A DNA stretch of 64,000 nucleotides from positions 62,001 through 126,000 of the forward strand of contig JAQMWT010000468.1 in the NCBI GenBank assembly GCA_029834535.1, read 5' to 3'. Position numbers and translations under genes: made by a program. Origin of the DNA: Chrysophaeum taylorii (taxonomy: Eukaryota; Sar; Pelagophyceae; Pelagomonadales; Pelagomonadaceae). The first letter of the stretch is position 1, and every line of letters begins with the position of its first letter. The notes below the pieces were generated by a model. That model saw only the letters and a list, made by a program, of their open reading frames with translations. It had not been told where the DNA came from and searched no databases. This document shows positions 40,526-50,179 of this stretch, one piece after another.

Positions 40526-41067
40526 TTACTTGGCCTCGATGAAGGTGCGCGAAACTTGGGTTTTCGTGATCCAGCCTTCGACGGGGGACTTGATCCTGAA
40601 GCGCTCCTTGCCGTTGGGTAAGGTGGCCTCCTCGACGACGTGGCAGACGGAGTCCTTCGGGATGATCTGGACCTGGTCCGACTCGAGCTCCTTCTCCGCA
40701 CGCACGATCGTGCCCTTCTTGCCCGTAACCTTGTAAAATGTGACGCCGTCCTGGACAAGCTTGTAGGTGGCCTCGGTGAGCGCGACGCAGGTCTTGGGCC
40801 CGCGCACGGGAGCGTATATCCAACCGCCAGCATTAGGTTCCTTGAGTCGCCAAATAATTTTGTTGTCTGGGTCAAAGGTCTCGGCGTCGGCCTCGATGAC
40901 GTCGCCAATCTTGACGTCCCCGACCTTGGAGGAGTGAATTCCCGAGGGCCCCTCGTAGATCCCTCCGTCCTCGCAAACCATCCACTTGTTCATAAACCCC
41001 TTGGTGTAGGCCTCGCGCTACAAACACACGAGTCACGCGCGCGCGGATGATCGCTACCGACCTGCAT
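40526..41067 (-). CDS. Small protein with SH3-like beta repeats
   Basis: The main exon encodes MNKWMVCEDGGIYEGPSG and about 140 further residues, ending at 40526. Two or three similar beta-rich units are visible, with GGIYEGPSG / GDVIEADAETFD, NAGGWIYAPVRGPKTCVAL and VEGWITKTQVSRTF, reminiscent of SH3_3/SH3-like modules. The reading frame is open upstream of MNKWM to REAYTKGF. A canonical 44-base intron at 41018-41061 (GTCGGT...GTTTGTAG) would connect it to ATG-CAG at 41062-41067, giving 165 residues (MQREAYTKGFMNKWM). The alternative is the ATG at 40993 without an intron. No catalytic residues are known, so a binding role is likely. It is divergent from the ankyrin gene (129 bases between starts). 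Confidence 0.65.
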
Positions 41068-41196
41068 TTGGTTCCTGCGGCGACAAAATCAACATGGCGA
41101 TACAAGGCGGCGGCGGCGGAGACGCACGTCATGGCGGCGGCGGCGGCGGCGGCGGGAGTTTCCGATTCTCACTTCCTTGAGGAGAAGAACGAACGA

Positions 41197-42436
41197 ATGG
41201 AGTGGTAAGCGTTAGGCCATTGATTGCCCCATTGTGGTCAGGATGGTTGTCGTCAGCGACAAGCGGCGCCAAGTCTTGCGGCTGCTCACCAAAAGGAACG
41301 CTCGCGTATTCCTCAACAGCATCGTCGACGACGACGAAGAGAACGAGGACGACGATCTGAGGACGAAGCGCGAGCTGGTGTACAAAATGGTGGATTCCGG
41401 CGAGGAGTGGTTGTTCGGGTTGCTCGACGGCGTCTCGGAGGCGGCTCTGAACGCGCTCGTCCAGAAGCGCATCGCGACGCAGCAGGACCTCGTCGAAATC
41501 TCAAAGCTCTTCGACAAAGTAGGCGTCGACAACCACATCCGCGAGCTCCTCGCTTTGATGGTCCCCGGAAATAAGTACAACCACCGGATCGACGATAACG
41601 TCCGGTTGCCGCGCGGTGTGCGGTCGGACACCCTCCACGACGACGACGATCTCAAGGCCTTCGTCGAGCTCGGCGCCATCAACTGGATCGACTGGTTTCT
41701 CCGCAAATATAGTCATCTGCGACGTTCGGTGTGCAAGTTCGCCGCGCAGACGGGTCAACTCCAAGTCCTCCAATGGGCGCGCGCGATCGGGTGTCCGTGG
41801 GACGAATGGACGTGCGTCGCTGCAGCTCGTGCCGGCCACCTCGACGTCCTCAAGTTTGCGCACGCCAACGGGTGCCCCTGGGACCAAGAAACGTCTTCGT
41901 GGGCCGCGCGAGGCGGGCACCTCGAGCTCCTCGATTGGGCCCGCGCCAACGGGTGCCCTTGCGACGAACGAATCTGCACTATTGCAGCCGAGAGTGGTCA
42001 CCTCGAGGTCCTCAAGTGGGCGCGCGCCAACGGGTGCCCGTGGAATACGTGGACGTGCGCCCAGGCAGCTTCGGCCGGCCACCTCGAGGTTCTCGCCTGG
42101 GCACGCACCAACGGCTGCCCTTGGGACGACCTCACGTGCTCGTGGGCAGCTCGAGGCGGCCATCTCGAGGTCCTCCAGTGGGCGCGCGCGAAGGCGTGCC
42201 CGTGGAAGCCTGACACCTGCTGGCAAGCCGCTCGAGGCGGCTACTTGGACGTTCTCAAGTGGGCGCGCACCAACGGGTGTCCGTGGAACGAAAACACGTG
42301 CTCTGAGGCAGCTCAGGAAGGCCACCTTGACGTCCTGAAGTGGGCTCGCGCCAACGGATGCCCGTGGCGCAAGGCCGAATGCGCTGGTTCAATCCACGCC
42401 GACGTCCGCGACTGGGCGCAAGACCAAGCAGACTAG
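41197..42436 (+). CDS. Ankyrin-repeat protein of the 'ANGCPW' type
   Basis: About 400 residues. The N-terminal 150 residues are helical and unlike any domain I recognise. From LRRSVCKFAAQTGQLQVLQWAR onwards there are about eight repeats of 27 residues with the consensus C-x-x-A-A-x-x-G-H-L-E-V-L-K-W-A-R-A-N-G-C-P-W-x-x-x-T. This ankyrin variant is common in stramenopile, haptophyte and amoeba genomes and in some giant viruses. An in-frame 37-base intron (41205-41241, GTAAGC...GTCAG) would join ATGGAGTG at 41197 to the main exon (MEWMVVVSDKRR). Otherwise the start is ATG 41243. Presumed protein-binding scaffold; the partner is unknown. A decayed relative may lie at 45.2-45.6 kb. Confidence 0.85.
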
Positions 42437-43442
42437 GGGATCATGTGCCGAGCGCTTCACTTTCAGATTAAATTAAACGTTCGTAGTTATTATTACTTTA
42501 AGTATGTGAATATCTTCGCCTCGGACGGACACAACCTGGGGTCGCAACAAAAAACAACGAGCTCCTCAACTTCGCGCGCGTCCGTCATAACACTTGTGTG
42601 CACAGCAGCTACCCCTGGCCAGTACCTGGCACCTTTTACGGAGCATCGTGTTTAGCCCTCCCTCGTATAAGAAACGAACGCGCGGGTCTGGTGCCGCCGA
42701 AAATAAACCCCCAAGGATGAGCCCGGATTTTTTGAAGGACCCTGAATGAAATACACCCGAAATCGCCCGCCCCGATCTACCTTTTTGGAACGATCTCCGT
42801 CTAGTTGCCAAATTCAGAAAGTAAAGTCGGGGGCTTCCGTGTTATTGCCGGCGGCGTGTGGGTCGGAATGATCACGTAATAATATGAAAGAGGGAGCGGT
42901 CTGCACGCTCGAAGGAGGTCAACACGACGTCGCTCGCGTCGAACTGTGGCCAACTGGCCTGGTGACCGCGGGACATCCGTGGCAGCCGCCTCGTCAATCA
43001 ACGGCGTCATTCATCCACCCATTCATTCTAAAACCCGCGAGTCCCTCGTCGTTGTTCCCGTCGATCTCCTCGCTCTTCTCGTCCCCGCCGTTCTTATCAT
43101 CGTATTCGTTGTCGGCCGACTCAAAGCGCCAGGATCCGGGCTCGGTACCATTTAAGAGCGTTGGACCTTGAGCCATCCAGCGAAGCCGTCATCGAAATTG
43201 ACAAGCACTCAGCCCAGCCCCATCTTCCAGCGTCCGCCTTAAGAATTCACCGTCGAGATCGCCTGGGCATCTAGTAGGCGCCTGGGTGGGCAGCCAGCTC
43301 CCAGAGAAGCTCGACCCGCGTACGAACCAACGCAGCATCGATCGTCGGAAGTTGTGAGCGACGATTCGGTCGTTGCCACCGTTTCTTCGTCGTGCGTCGC
43401 GCTCCTCGGCGCGGCGCTCCTCGGCGCGGCGCTCCTCGTCGC
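42437..43442. other. Intergenic region, no supported gene
   Basis: Only frames of 60-95 codons. One plus-strand frame near 43040-43155 encodes a single hydrophobic segment (VVVPVDLLALLVPAVLIIVFVV) but has no ATG in good context and no start can be chosen. Composition resembles host intergenic DNA. Confidence 0.45.
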
Positions 43443-44700
43443 TCACGAGCCGCCGAGACACGAGGTCAAGGCGCTGTGCCGTCGCAGTACCCAGGATTGG
43501 TAGTTAACGTCTGCGTCCCATAGCTCGCGGCGCTCCGACTTAATGACGTCGTAAACGCGCTTCAGGTGCGCGGTCAAAAAGTCCACGCGCCGGCCTTGGC
43601 GACGATAGTCGCGTCTTGAGTGAAAGGACTCGGGCTTGAGGCCCTCCATACCCATGCCAAAGTACTGTTCAAACTTCGGCTTGAGCTCCGTCATCCACAC
43701 CACGTAACTGGGCAGCGATGTTGAGGGTCGAGGTCTTCGTCTTGTTGCCCGGGCGCGAGCGCGGCGTCGTCGAAGACGGATTTGACGCGCGTGGCATCGC
43801 GAGCCTTGGCGGAGTCGGCGATATGCCGCTCGAGAACCTTTTCGACGGCTTTGGCGTGTCTGACATGGTGTGGCTTTCCGACGCGCATCGGCCTCCTCCA
43901 TGTATTCCGAGCGGTCAAGACGAGCTGCCTCGACGACGGCCAGCCCGACGTCCAAGCCGATATCGTCGAGACGTCCCGCTTTATTCTTCGCCGTCGCGTC
44001 GCTGGCCTCGGTGTCGGAGACACTTTTCTGACGCTTCACGGCATAAGTATCGGCCGCCGCGACCGAAGTCACTGTCGAGCTGACGCGAGACGACGCCGCT
44101 TTCGACAGGCACGTTGGAGAACATCCCGGCGTAGTAATTGAGGGAGTTGAACTCGCCCTCTACCCAAACACAGCGCGAGCTCTTGTGTCTTATCGGTCGC
44201 GGCGAGGTCGCCTGAGCATGGTCTTGGTTTTCGGATTCTCGTCCGCGTCACGTCGAACACCGTAGAGCCGCGAACTCACGGCAGCGACGTCGGAGATCTT
44301 CGTCCGACCGTCGACCGACAGTCTGATTCGACGCCGCCCGCCGCGCGAGAAACTTGGCGTAGGCATCCACGGACACGTCCAACGGCTCTCACTCTGCAAG
44401 AGCCACGATCTGCGGGTCGTTTTGGCAAGTCTGGAATAACGCGCGCGCATGCTCGTTCATCCATTTCGAGGATGGACCAGTTGCCGAGGTCGTGGGAGGC
44501 GGCGAAAAAGCGGAAGCGTATAATGAGCCCCGGCCTAGTAAGGTGCCGATGACCTCATTTGCCGTGAGCGTGATAACTGCGGCGCCTTCCTCCTCGGGCT
44601 CCTCAATGCGCTCGAAGCCGCTCGATTTCTTCGTCAAGGGCCTAGAGGTGGCCCTTGGCAGCGGCGAGTTTGAGTGTCATTCGCTTCGCGCTGCGATTGA
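43443..44700 (-). pseudogene. Decayed gene of unknown family
   Basis: Several minus-strand pieces in changing frames have protein-like composition: MTKKSSGFERIEEPEEEGAAV with ITLTANEVIGTLLGRGS (44637-44389), LDVSVDAYAKFLARRAAS (about 44390-44330), CVWVEGEFNSLNYYAGMFSN (about 44170-44110), HVRHAKAVEKVLERHIAD (about 43870-43810) and WMTELKPKFEQYFGMGMEGL to the stop at 43443. Their order and spacing suggest one gene of 350-400 codons with a stop and at least two frame changes. I do not recognise the product. A transposon-encoded protein cannot be excluded. Weakly supported. Confidence 0.35.
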
Positions 44701-45867
44701 CAGCAGCGTCGCAGTCCTCGAGTCCACTGTGCTTGGCATATGGAGGGAGGGTGGGGGCAAGTTTTTAAGCTCATTTGTTCGATCCTACCCTTATTATTAC
44801 TTGTAGTTGCGGCATCTGCCAGGAAAGAAAGAAAAAAAAAAGTGACTTAGTCATCTCGTACGAACTCAAACCCTTGCAGACGTGAAAATCATCCGAAACG
44901 AGTGAAGCGTCCGCGGATGTCATGGCCCGCGACCAGTCGTACTCGCCGCTCCTCGACGAGGTCCTTCGGGGCACGGAGTGGCGGAGTGGGCTATATATAT
45001 CCGATTTCGATATTGTTTTCGACGCCGACTTCAGCAGCTGCACCGCCGCAACAGATACAGAACCACTACGTTACAGCCATTACCCCGGCCCATTATTAAA
45101 GGTATTAGCGCTAGGATGGGATGAAAAGAAATCAGAGGAAGAGACGTGCTCTGCGGCAACTTCCCGCGGCGATGGGAGAACACGAATGTTCGCGCGGGAG
45201 AAGCAGGAAGCGTGGACCATACCAATATCCCTTAGGACCGACGAAGGTGCGTTGCCTCAGCCATTACCCTTGCGTCGTCTCCGATTGGGAAGGCCAATGA
45301 TGGTTTCTGTGGGGCGAAGGGGCCGTGCGCCGCGGCAGATACTTCCGGCCACCTCAAGATATTCACGAAGTGGGCGCATACAAAAAAAAACGGATGACGT
45401 AGCCGCGTGCTCCCGTGTATTTATTTTGAGCTGGCAAAGACCACTTCGTCTTCAGTAAAACACGGATGTCGGTGGGAAAATGCACGTGTGGCTATGTAGC
45501 TTACTTGAGAAGCGGGTTTCCGTGGCAGGATTGACTGTATACGCCACTGTCGGAAACAGCAAAATAGTCCGTGCGAAGGTTCTGCAAGAACGACAGGCTA
45601 TATCGCACGTGTCGACACTACGAACCAAATATTATGATTATAGCGTTTTCGCGCGGTAGGGTCGCGTAGAAAAAAGCAAGAGGCCTTTATTTATAACCGA
45701 GCAACAGGTCGAGGAGAAGGGCGCAGCCAAGAAAAGAGAAAATAAAAGCAAAGCACCACCGCTTTTTGTTTGTTTTTCCAGAGATCTTTTCTTCCTGATA
45801 ACGCCGCCGCCCAGGAACCACGACGTGGCAACTTGAAGTGGTGACGCGCCAGAACACAGAGTTAGTG
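44701..45867 (+). pseudogene. Decayed region with ankyrin-like fragment
   Basis: Between 44922 and about 45640 there are fragments in different plus-strand frames. MARDQSYSPLLDEVLRGTEW to about 45150 reads well for 70 codons, and around 45330-45395 a frame gives CAAADTSGHLKIFTKWAHTKKNG. The latter fits the ankyrin unit of the gene at 41.2-42.4 kb ('C..AA..GHL.VLKWA...G'). The rest is broken. Probably a dead paralogue of the ankyrin gene; its extent is uncertain. 45641-45867 shows no feature and presumably contains the promoter of the next gene. Confidence 0.4.
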
Positions 45868-46947
45868 ATGATGCTGGTGGTCGGGGTGATGATCGGGGTG
45901 GTGTCCGGACTCGAGACGTGGACCGGGGACCCGCGTGCGTACGTGCGCGTGCGCTTGTGCGGCATGGGGTCATTTGGCGAGGGACCCGCGTGCTTTGTGA
46001 CGACCGACGGGTCGCGCGCCACCGCCGTGGCGCTCAGCCCCGAAAGCGCTCCGGCGTTGCGGAACGAGCAGGCCGGGCGCGGGCGGGGGTCGGCGCTCGT
46101 AGATCGCGACGGCGGATTCTACGACAACGCCCCGTGGGATTTTTTGGGCGGGGGGAAGCGCGAGTGCTTCGACAGAGCCAAGTACGGGCGGATGGGGTTC
46201 GCGTCTCCGTACTTGCGACTCGTGACCGCGCTCGAGGAGCAGGAGATTCAAGTGATCGAGGCGCTCGTGGAGGACGCCTGGCCTCTGCGGGGACGCGTCG
46301 TGTTCGAGGGGGCGGTGCGCGTCGCGCGCGGGGACGCGGACTTCGTCGTGGATTGCGCGACCGACGAAGCTGTTGGGCTCTCGCTCGCTTCGAAATGCCC
46401 GCTGCTCATGGCGCGCGAGATCTGGGCCCTCACGGCAGCGCCTTACCGCACCCTCGAGGACGGCGACCTTGCCGTGGATGCGGCGCCTCTCGAAAAGGGT
46501 GAGGGTAAAGTGCTCTCGCCGTACGACAGCATAAAGACGTCGGCCGAGTACCTCCGCATGAGTCTCGAGGAGCGGCTCGGGGTGATCGTTGCCGCGGGTC
46601 TCAAGCCCCCGCGGCCGCGCAACGTCACGGAGGCTACCGTTGACGCGGTGCTCCTGCCCAAGGTGGACGAGATCGTGCGGCGCGAGGTCCTGATCGACCG
46701 CGCGCTCGGTGCCGGGGACGTCAAGCTCGCGAACCAGCTCGCCGCCGGCAAGTCCGAGCGGCACCGGGCGGCGGACGAGGCGCGGGAAGCGAGCGAGTGG
46801 GGGGACATCGGAGCCGAGGCGGGGGCGAGGGCCCGGCTCGCGGTCCTCGAGGCCGTCCGCGCCGACCCGACCCAGGACGTCGGGAGCTACGACCCCTACC
46901 TCGACCAGGATCCGTGGTACGAGGAGCAACGCCGGCGCCTCATGTAA
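45868..46947 (+). CDS. Hypothetical secreted protein
   Basis: 359 residues from ATG 45868; earlier in-frame codons are not ATG. The start MMLVVGVMIGVVSGLETW is a good signal peptide with likely cleavage after SG. The mature part has a beta-rich first half (RAYVRVRLCGMGSFGEGPACFVTTDG) and a charged helical second half, ending DPYLDQDPWYEEQRRRLM. No named family. A GTAAGAG overlaps the stop codon and a good acceptor (CCCTCCCAG) occurs 70 bases on. Splicing there would only replace the last residues with a short tail and stop, so I keep the unspliced end. Host-like GC-rich codon use on the strand supports it as real. Confidence 0.65.
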   Translation: MMLVVGVMIGVVSGLETWTGDPRAYVRVRLCGMGSFGEGPACFVTTDGSRATAVALSPESAPALRNEQAGRGRGSALVDRDGGFYDNAPWDFLGGGKRECFDRAKYGRMGFASPYLRLVTALEEQEIQVIEALVEDAWPLRGRVVFEGAVRVARGDADFVVDCATDEAVGLSLASKCPLLMAREIWALTAAPYRTLEDGDLAVDAAPLEKGEGKVLSPYDSIKTSAEYLRMSLEERLGVIVAAGLKPPRPRNVTEATVDAVLLPKVDEIVRREVLIDRALGAGDVKLANQLAAGKSERHRAADEAREASEWGDIGAEAGARARLAVLEAVRADPTQDVGSYDPYLDQDPWYEEQRRRLM

Positions 46948-47049
46948 GAGGAGAGGAAAGGAAAGGAAAGGAAAGAACCCCCCCCTTCCTCCCTCCCTCC
47001 TTTGGCCCTCCCAGGACGGGAGCAAAAGAAACTGGAGTTCGATGACACG

Positions 47050-47820
47050 ATGGGCACCAGTTGTCGCGTCGGGGGGTTGCTCGACCAGCGGGACGAAGAC
47101 TGGCGCGACACGCTTTTTTATTGGCACGGAAAGCTGAGCTGGGTGGGCGGCGAGAGGCACGTCATGTCGTGGCGCGGGACGTGGCTGTCGAGCGTCGCCA
47201 ACTTTCAGCCGTCAGCGAGCGACTTCGCGAGCAGTTTCAACTTTTTCGAGTTGAACTTCGACGTCGAGGACGATCGCGGGAAGTTCATCGCCCAGGGTCG
47301 GTGGGACCTCGAGGTGTTCGTCGGAATGACGGGCAAGTTTCGCGGGCATTACCTGATGGAACCTCCCGACGGCGCGGGGTATCGACGGGCCTACCGCGAC
47401 GATTCGCACGACTTTGTCTTCGACGACCGCATCGACCCCAACGGTCCCGTGGGACCCTTCGTCGTGTGCGCGGCGCGCGGCGCCAACGAATTCGGCCGTT
47501 TCGTTTCGCTGGGCCACGCGCGAAGGGCGAGAGGTCCCGCGTCCCTCGACGACTCGGTCGAGCTCACGCTCGCGCGCCGCTATGTCCGCGACGACGACTC
47601 CCGCTGGACCTGGCCGATCGACCACCTCGTCCGCTCCGTCATGCCGCCGCCCCCTCAACCCCGATTCGCTCCCTGGGAACACTCTCTCCCCTGCCGCCTC
47701 CCCTGCGACGTCATTGCCGAGGCGAATCGCGACGCCGCCCAAGGCGCCTTCGAGCCCCCAAAGCCCCCGCCGAAAAACGAGTACGAGGCCATGATGGCGC
47801 GCAAGCGACCCCGCGCCTAA
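47050..47820 (+). CDS. Hypothetical conserved-looking protein
   Basis: 256 residues from ATG 47050, the first in-frame ATG. It follows a C/T tract and CAG (to 47030) that looks like a splice acceptor, so a 5' UTR intron or trans-splice site is possible. The sequence has repeated W/G-rich beta strands (FYWHGKLSWVGGERHVMSWRG, FNFFELNFDVEDDRGKFIAQG, FVGMTGKFRGHYLM), reminiscent of a small beta-barrel. A Pro-rich C-terminus ends in the basic MMARKRPRA. No family identified. It runs in the same direction as the secreted-protein gene 100 bases upstream and converges on the SET gene. Confidence 0.65.
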   Translation: MGTSCRVGGLLDQRDEDWRDTLFYWHGKLSWVGGERHVMSWRGTWLSSVANFQPSASDFASSFNFFELNFDVEDDRGKFIAQGRWDLEVFVGMTGKFRGHYLMEPPDGAGYRRAYRDDSHDFVFDDRIDPNGPVGPFVVCAARGANEFGRFVSLGHARRARGPASLDDSVELTLARRYVRDDDSRWTWPIDHLVRSVMPPPPQPRFAPWEHSLPCRLPCDVIAEANRDAAQGAFEPPKPPPKNEYEAMMARKRPRA

Positions 47821-47901
47821 ACGTAGGTGTAAGTAAGTATACGACGTATGGAGTGGAATGGAATGAAATAAAATAAAATGCTCCGGACACCACACAGTCC
47901 A

Positions 47902-48357
47902 TCACCTTGATGCCTGTCGCCAGAGGGTGAGGATGTGGGCCGGAAGCATCCCCCGGCTCTCGAGGTCTCGCTTCCGCGCATCGTCGAGATGTTTGAAGCC
48001 GAGGCACTCGCGGCCCGTCGCGGCGTCGCGAAACGGCGCATCGAGCTCCCACTCGGTCGCGTTGTAGTCGATGGCGAGGTCCGCGCCCGCGGAAATGCGT
48101 GTCGTCGCCTCGACCCGCACGAGGTCCCCATCCTCGATCCGAACGACGCAATTTGGCGTCTCGGAGTGCGACAAGAACCGCCCGTCCCCCGCGATGTCGC
48201 AGTGTCTCGCGACGCCGACCTGAATCGAGTGCATCGACGGCTGCGACGACACCCTTCCCCTCTCGGCGGCGAACACCACATCGGCGCGACGGATCTCGCG
48301 CGCGGCGACGGCCTTAAACCCCACCAGCGTATCCTTGACGATCCTGTACATAACCAT
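47902..48357 (-). CDS. Small SET-domain protein
   Basis: 151 residues from ATG 48357. GRFLSHSETPNCVVRIEDGDLVRVEATTRISAGADLAIDYNATEWEL corresponds to the second half of a SET domain: 'NHS..PN' pseudoknot strand, then 'A.+.I..GEEL..DYN'. It is followed by a post-SET-like ECLGFKHL with a single Cys. SET domains transfer methyl groups from S-adenosylmethionine to protein lysines. This minimal form resembles short SET proteins of bacteria and fungi with the same DYNATEWE and GFKHL signatures. The substrate may be non-histone and cannot be inferred. The start lies only 23 bases from the start of the divergent methyltransferase gene. Confidence 0.75.
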   Translation of the reverse strand: MVMYRIVKDTLVGFKAVAAREIRRADVVFAAERGRVSSQPSMHSIQVGVARHCDIAGDGRFLSHSETPNCVVRIEDGDLVRVEATTRISAGADLAIDYNATEWELDAPFRDAATGRECLGFKHLDDARKRDLESRGMLPAHILTLWRQASR

Positions 48358-48380
48358 TATTACCCTTGTTGTCAGATAGA
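48358..48380. promoter_or_regulatory. 23-base spacer between divergent start codons
   Basis: The SET gene (minus) and the methyltransferase gene (plus) begin 23 bases apart. Their 5' UTRs and promoters must overlap each other or the neighbouring coding region, unless upstream exons exist for one of them. Confidence 0.45.
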
Positions 48381-49391
48381 ATGCGCCTTCTCCTCCCCCT
48401 CCTCCAGCCCGTCGCGCGGAACATGATGATCCGCACCGCCGAGGCGAACGATGTGCCCTGGTGCGACGCCCTCGCCTGGATCCAGGCCTCTGGACCCTGG
48501 CCCGAGATCCCCGACGCCGAGTACCCCGCGTACTACCGATCGCCGTTCCACGCCTACCCGCTTGGAAACCTGTGCTGGGAGGCCGCGTGGGAACAGGAGA
48601 TCGCGAGCGCGGCGGTCGGGGCGCGGAACTACCCGGCGTTCGGCCGACGTGGCGAGGACGCCTTTCGCGGCTCCTTCGACGCGGCCCTGGACGCCCTCGG
48701 GGCGCGCGTCGACGACGACGAAAACGGAATAGTCCTCGATTTGGGCTGCGGCACGGGGAGCTCGACGCGGCGTCTCGCGGCGAGATATCCCGGACCCAGC
48801 AAGATCGTGGGCGTCGATTTGTCGCCGTACATGATCCATGTCGCGAGGCGACTCGTCGATATCGACTCGAGCGAATTTTGGGTCTGCGAAGCTCGTTCCG
48901 ACCCTCGACTCGAATTTATGCAGGCCGACATTCAGAACTTGCCCTTCTCCGACGATTCGGTTTCGATCTGTTCCCTCAACCTTGTTGTCCACGAAATACC
49001 TCCCGACGTCACGCGCGACGTCCTTGTCGAGTGCGCGCGCGTCTTGAAGCCCGGCGGTGCCTTGTGGTTAACCGAGATGGACTTTGACACCCCCGGCTTC
49101 CGACGCCTCCGCGGAAACCCCCTCCTCTTCTCCATCATCCGCGCGACCGAGCCGTACTTGGACGACTACGCCAACTACAACGCCGAGGGCATCGCCTCCG
49201 ACCTCCTCACCCTCGGCGCCTTCGACGCCGTCCACCTTCGGGCCGCCACCGGCAGGCACTTCGCCCTCATCGCCACCAAAAAAGAATCCTCGGACGACGA
49301 CGCAAAACCCACGCTCCTCGTCGACGACCGCGCCGCCACCGCGTTGCCCGACACGCACCTCGCCACCTGGCAGACCTCCTCTCGAAGATAA
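48381..49391 (+). CDS. Class I SAM-dependent methyltransferase
   Basis: 336 residues from ATG 48381. An N-terminal extension of about 100 residues (PEIPDAEYPAYYRSPFHAYPLGNLCWEAAWEQE) precedes the Rossmann-fold core. Motif I is VLDLGCGTGSSTRRLA. The acidic loop is IVGVDLSPYMIHVARR. Motif II is LEFMQADIQNLPFSDDSVSICSLNLVVHEIP. Post-motif is VLKPGGALWLTEMD. This is a Methyltransf_11/25-type enzyme, as in ubiquinone, sterol and many small-molecule methyltransferases. The substrate is not evident. Similar N-terminally extended forms occur in algae and bacteria. Divergent from the SET gene. Confidence 0.85.
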   Translation: MRLLLPLLQPVARNMMIRTAEANDVPWCDALAWIQASGPWPEIPDAEYPAYYRSPFHAYPLGNLCWEAAWEQEIASAAVGARNYPAFGRRGEDAFRGSFDAALDALGARVDDDENGIVLDLGCGTGSSTRRLAARYPGPSKIVGVDLSPYMIHVARRLVDIDSSEFWVCEARSDPRLEFMQADIQNLPFSDDSVSICSLNLVVHEIPPDVTRDVLVECARVLKPGGALWLTEMDFDTPGFRRLRGNPLLFSIIRATEPYLDDYANYNAEGIASDLLTLGAFDAVHLRAATGRHFALIATKKESSDDDAKPTLLVDDRAATALPDTHLATWQTSSRR

Positions 49392-50179
49392 TATTCATTA
49401 TTATTAACTCGTCGCCGCCCCGCCATTTTCTTCGTCGTAACAACAACAACAACAACAACAACAACAACGAAAAGCCCGTGGGTAGCAAAGTGGTCGTGCC
49501 AACTTCTTCTTCGCCGAGGCCAGGGCGGTATAAGTTCGTCGTCGCATCCATCTACCGCGAGTAGGGGATCGATCGCCAGTCAGTCCCTCTGCGTCACCGC
49601 CGCCCTCACTCACGTCGCCGCCTCCGGCAGGATCGCCAGTCAGTCCCTCTGCGTCACCGCCGCCCTCACTCACGTCGCCGCCTCCGGCAGCCCTGGACCC
49701 CAGGCCGCCCGCGCCCAACAGGACTTTACACTCCGTACGTCCGGCGGCAGACCGTGTACGACCTGCGGACAGGTCCCTCCTCTCTTCGCCCAGCAAGGCG
49801 ATGACCCCGATTAGGCCCCTGGGCACAGCCGCTCTCCAGGTACCACCCACTAAGCACCTTGACCAACTCAGCTACTCCACCTTCCCAAATTACGACGACG
49901 ATCAAATCCTTCTCGCATACCACCGCCGCACTCCCGTTCCTAGCACTCACAACAACTCCCATCTCTCGTTTTTTTCGCAGTCACGACGGTCGACTTATCA
50001 CCACACAACACCCCCCCCCCTCTACGCGGTCGGCCGACTTGCACAACACCCCTCATTTATGGCGATGACACCCAGCAGCACTTGTCAGCGTCCAATGAGC
50101 ATGTCGAGGCAATCATCTTCCAATCCGGCACTCTCTCGCCTGGTGCCTGGTTATCCACACGCCTCGAAGAACGATTGTT
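49392..50179. other. Intergenic region with (AAC)n and a 60-base tandem repeat
   Basis: Contains (AAC)n at 49438-49468 and the tandem duplication described separately. Frames of up to 150 codons are shadows or repeats. Upstream part of the VMA21-like gene may extend into its right end. Confidence 0.5.
49571..49690. repeat. Perfect 60-base tandem duplication
   Basis: 49571-49630 and 49631-49690 are identical over 60 bases. The unit begins GATCGCCAGTCAGTCCCTCT and ends CGCCTCCGGCAG. The lack of any difference indicates a recent duplication (or an assembly artefact). Confidence 0.95.

Noticed and set aside
46947-47049. Intron fusing the secreted-protein gene to the next gene
   Set aside because: GTAAGAG and CCCTCCCAG would be good splice sites, but joining them leads to a stop after about ten codons and does not enter the downstream frame.
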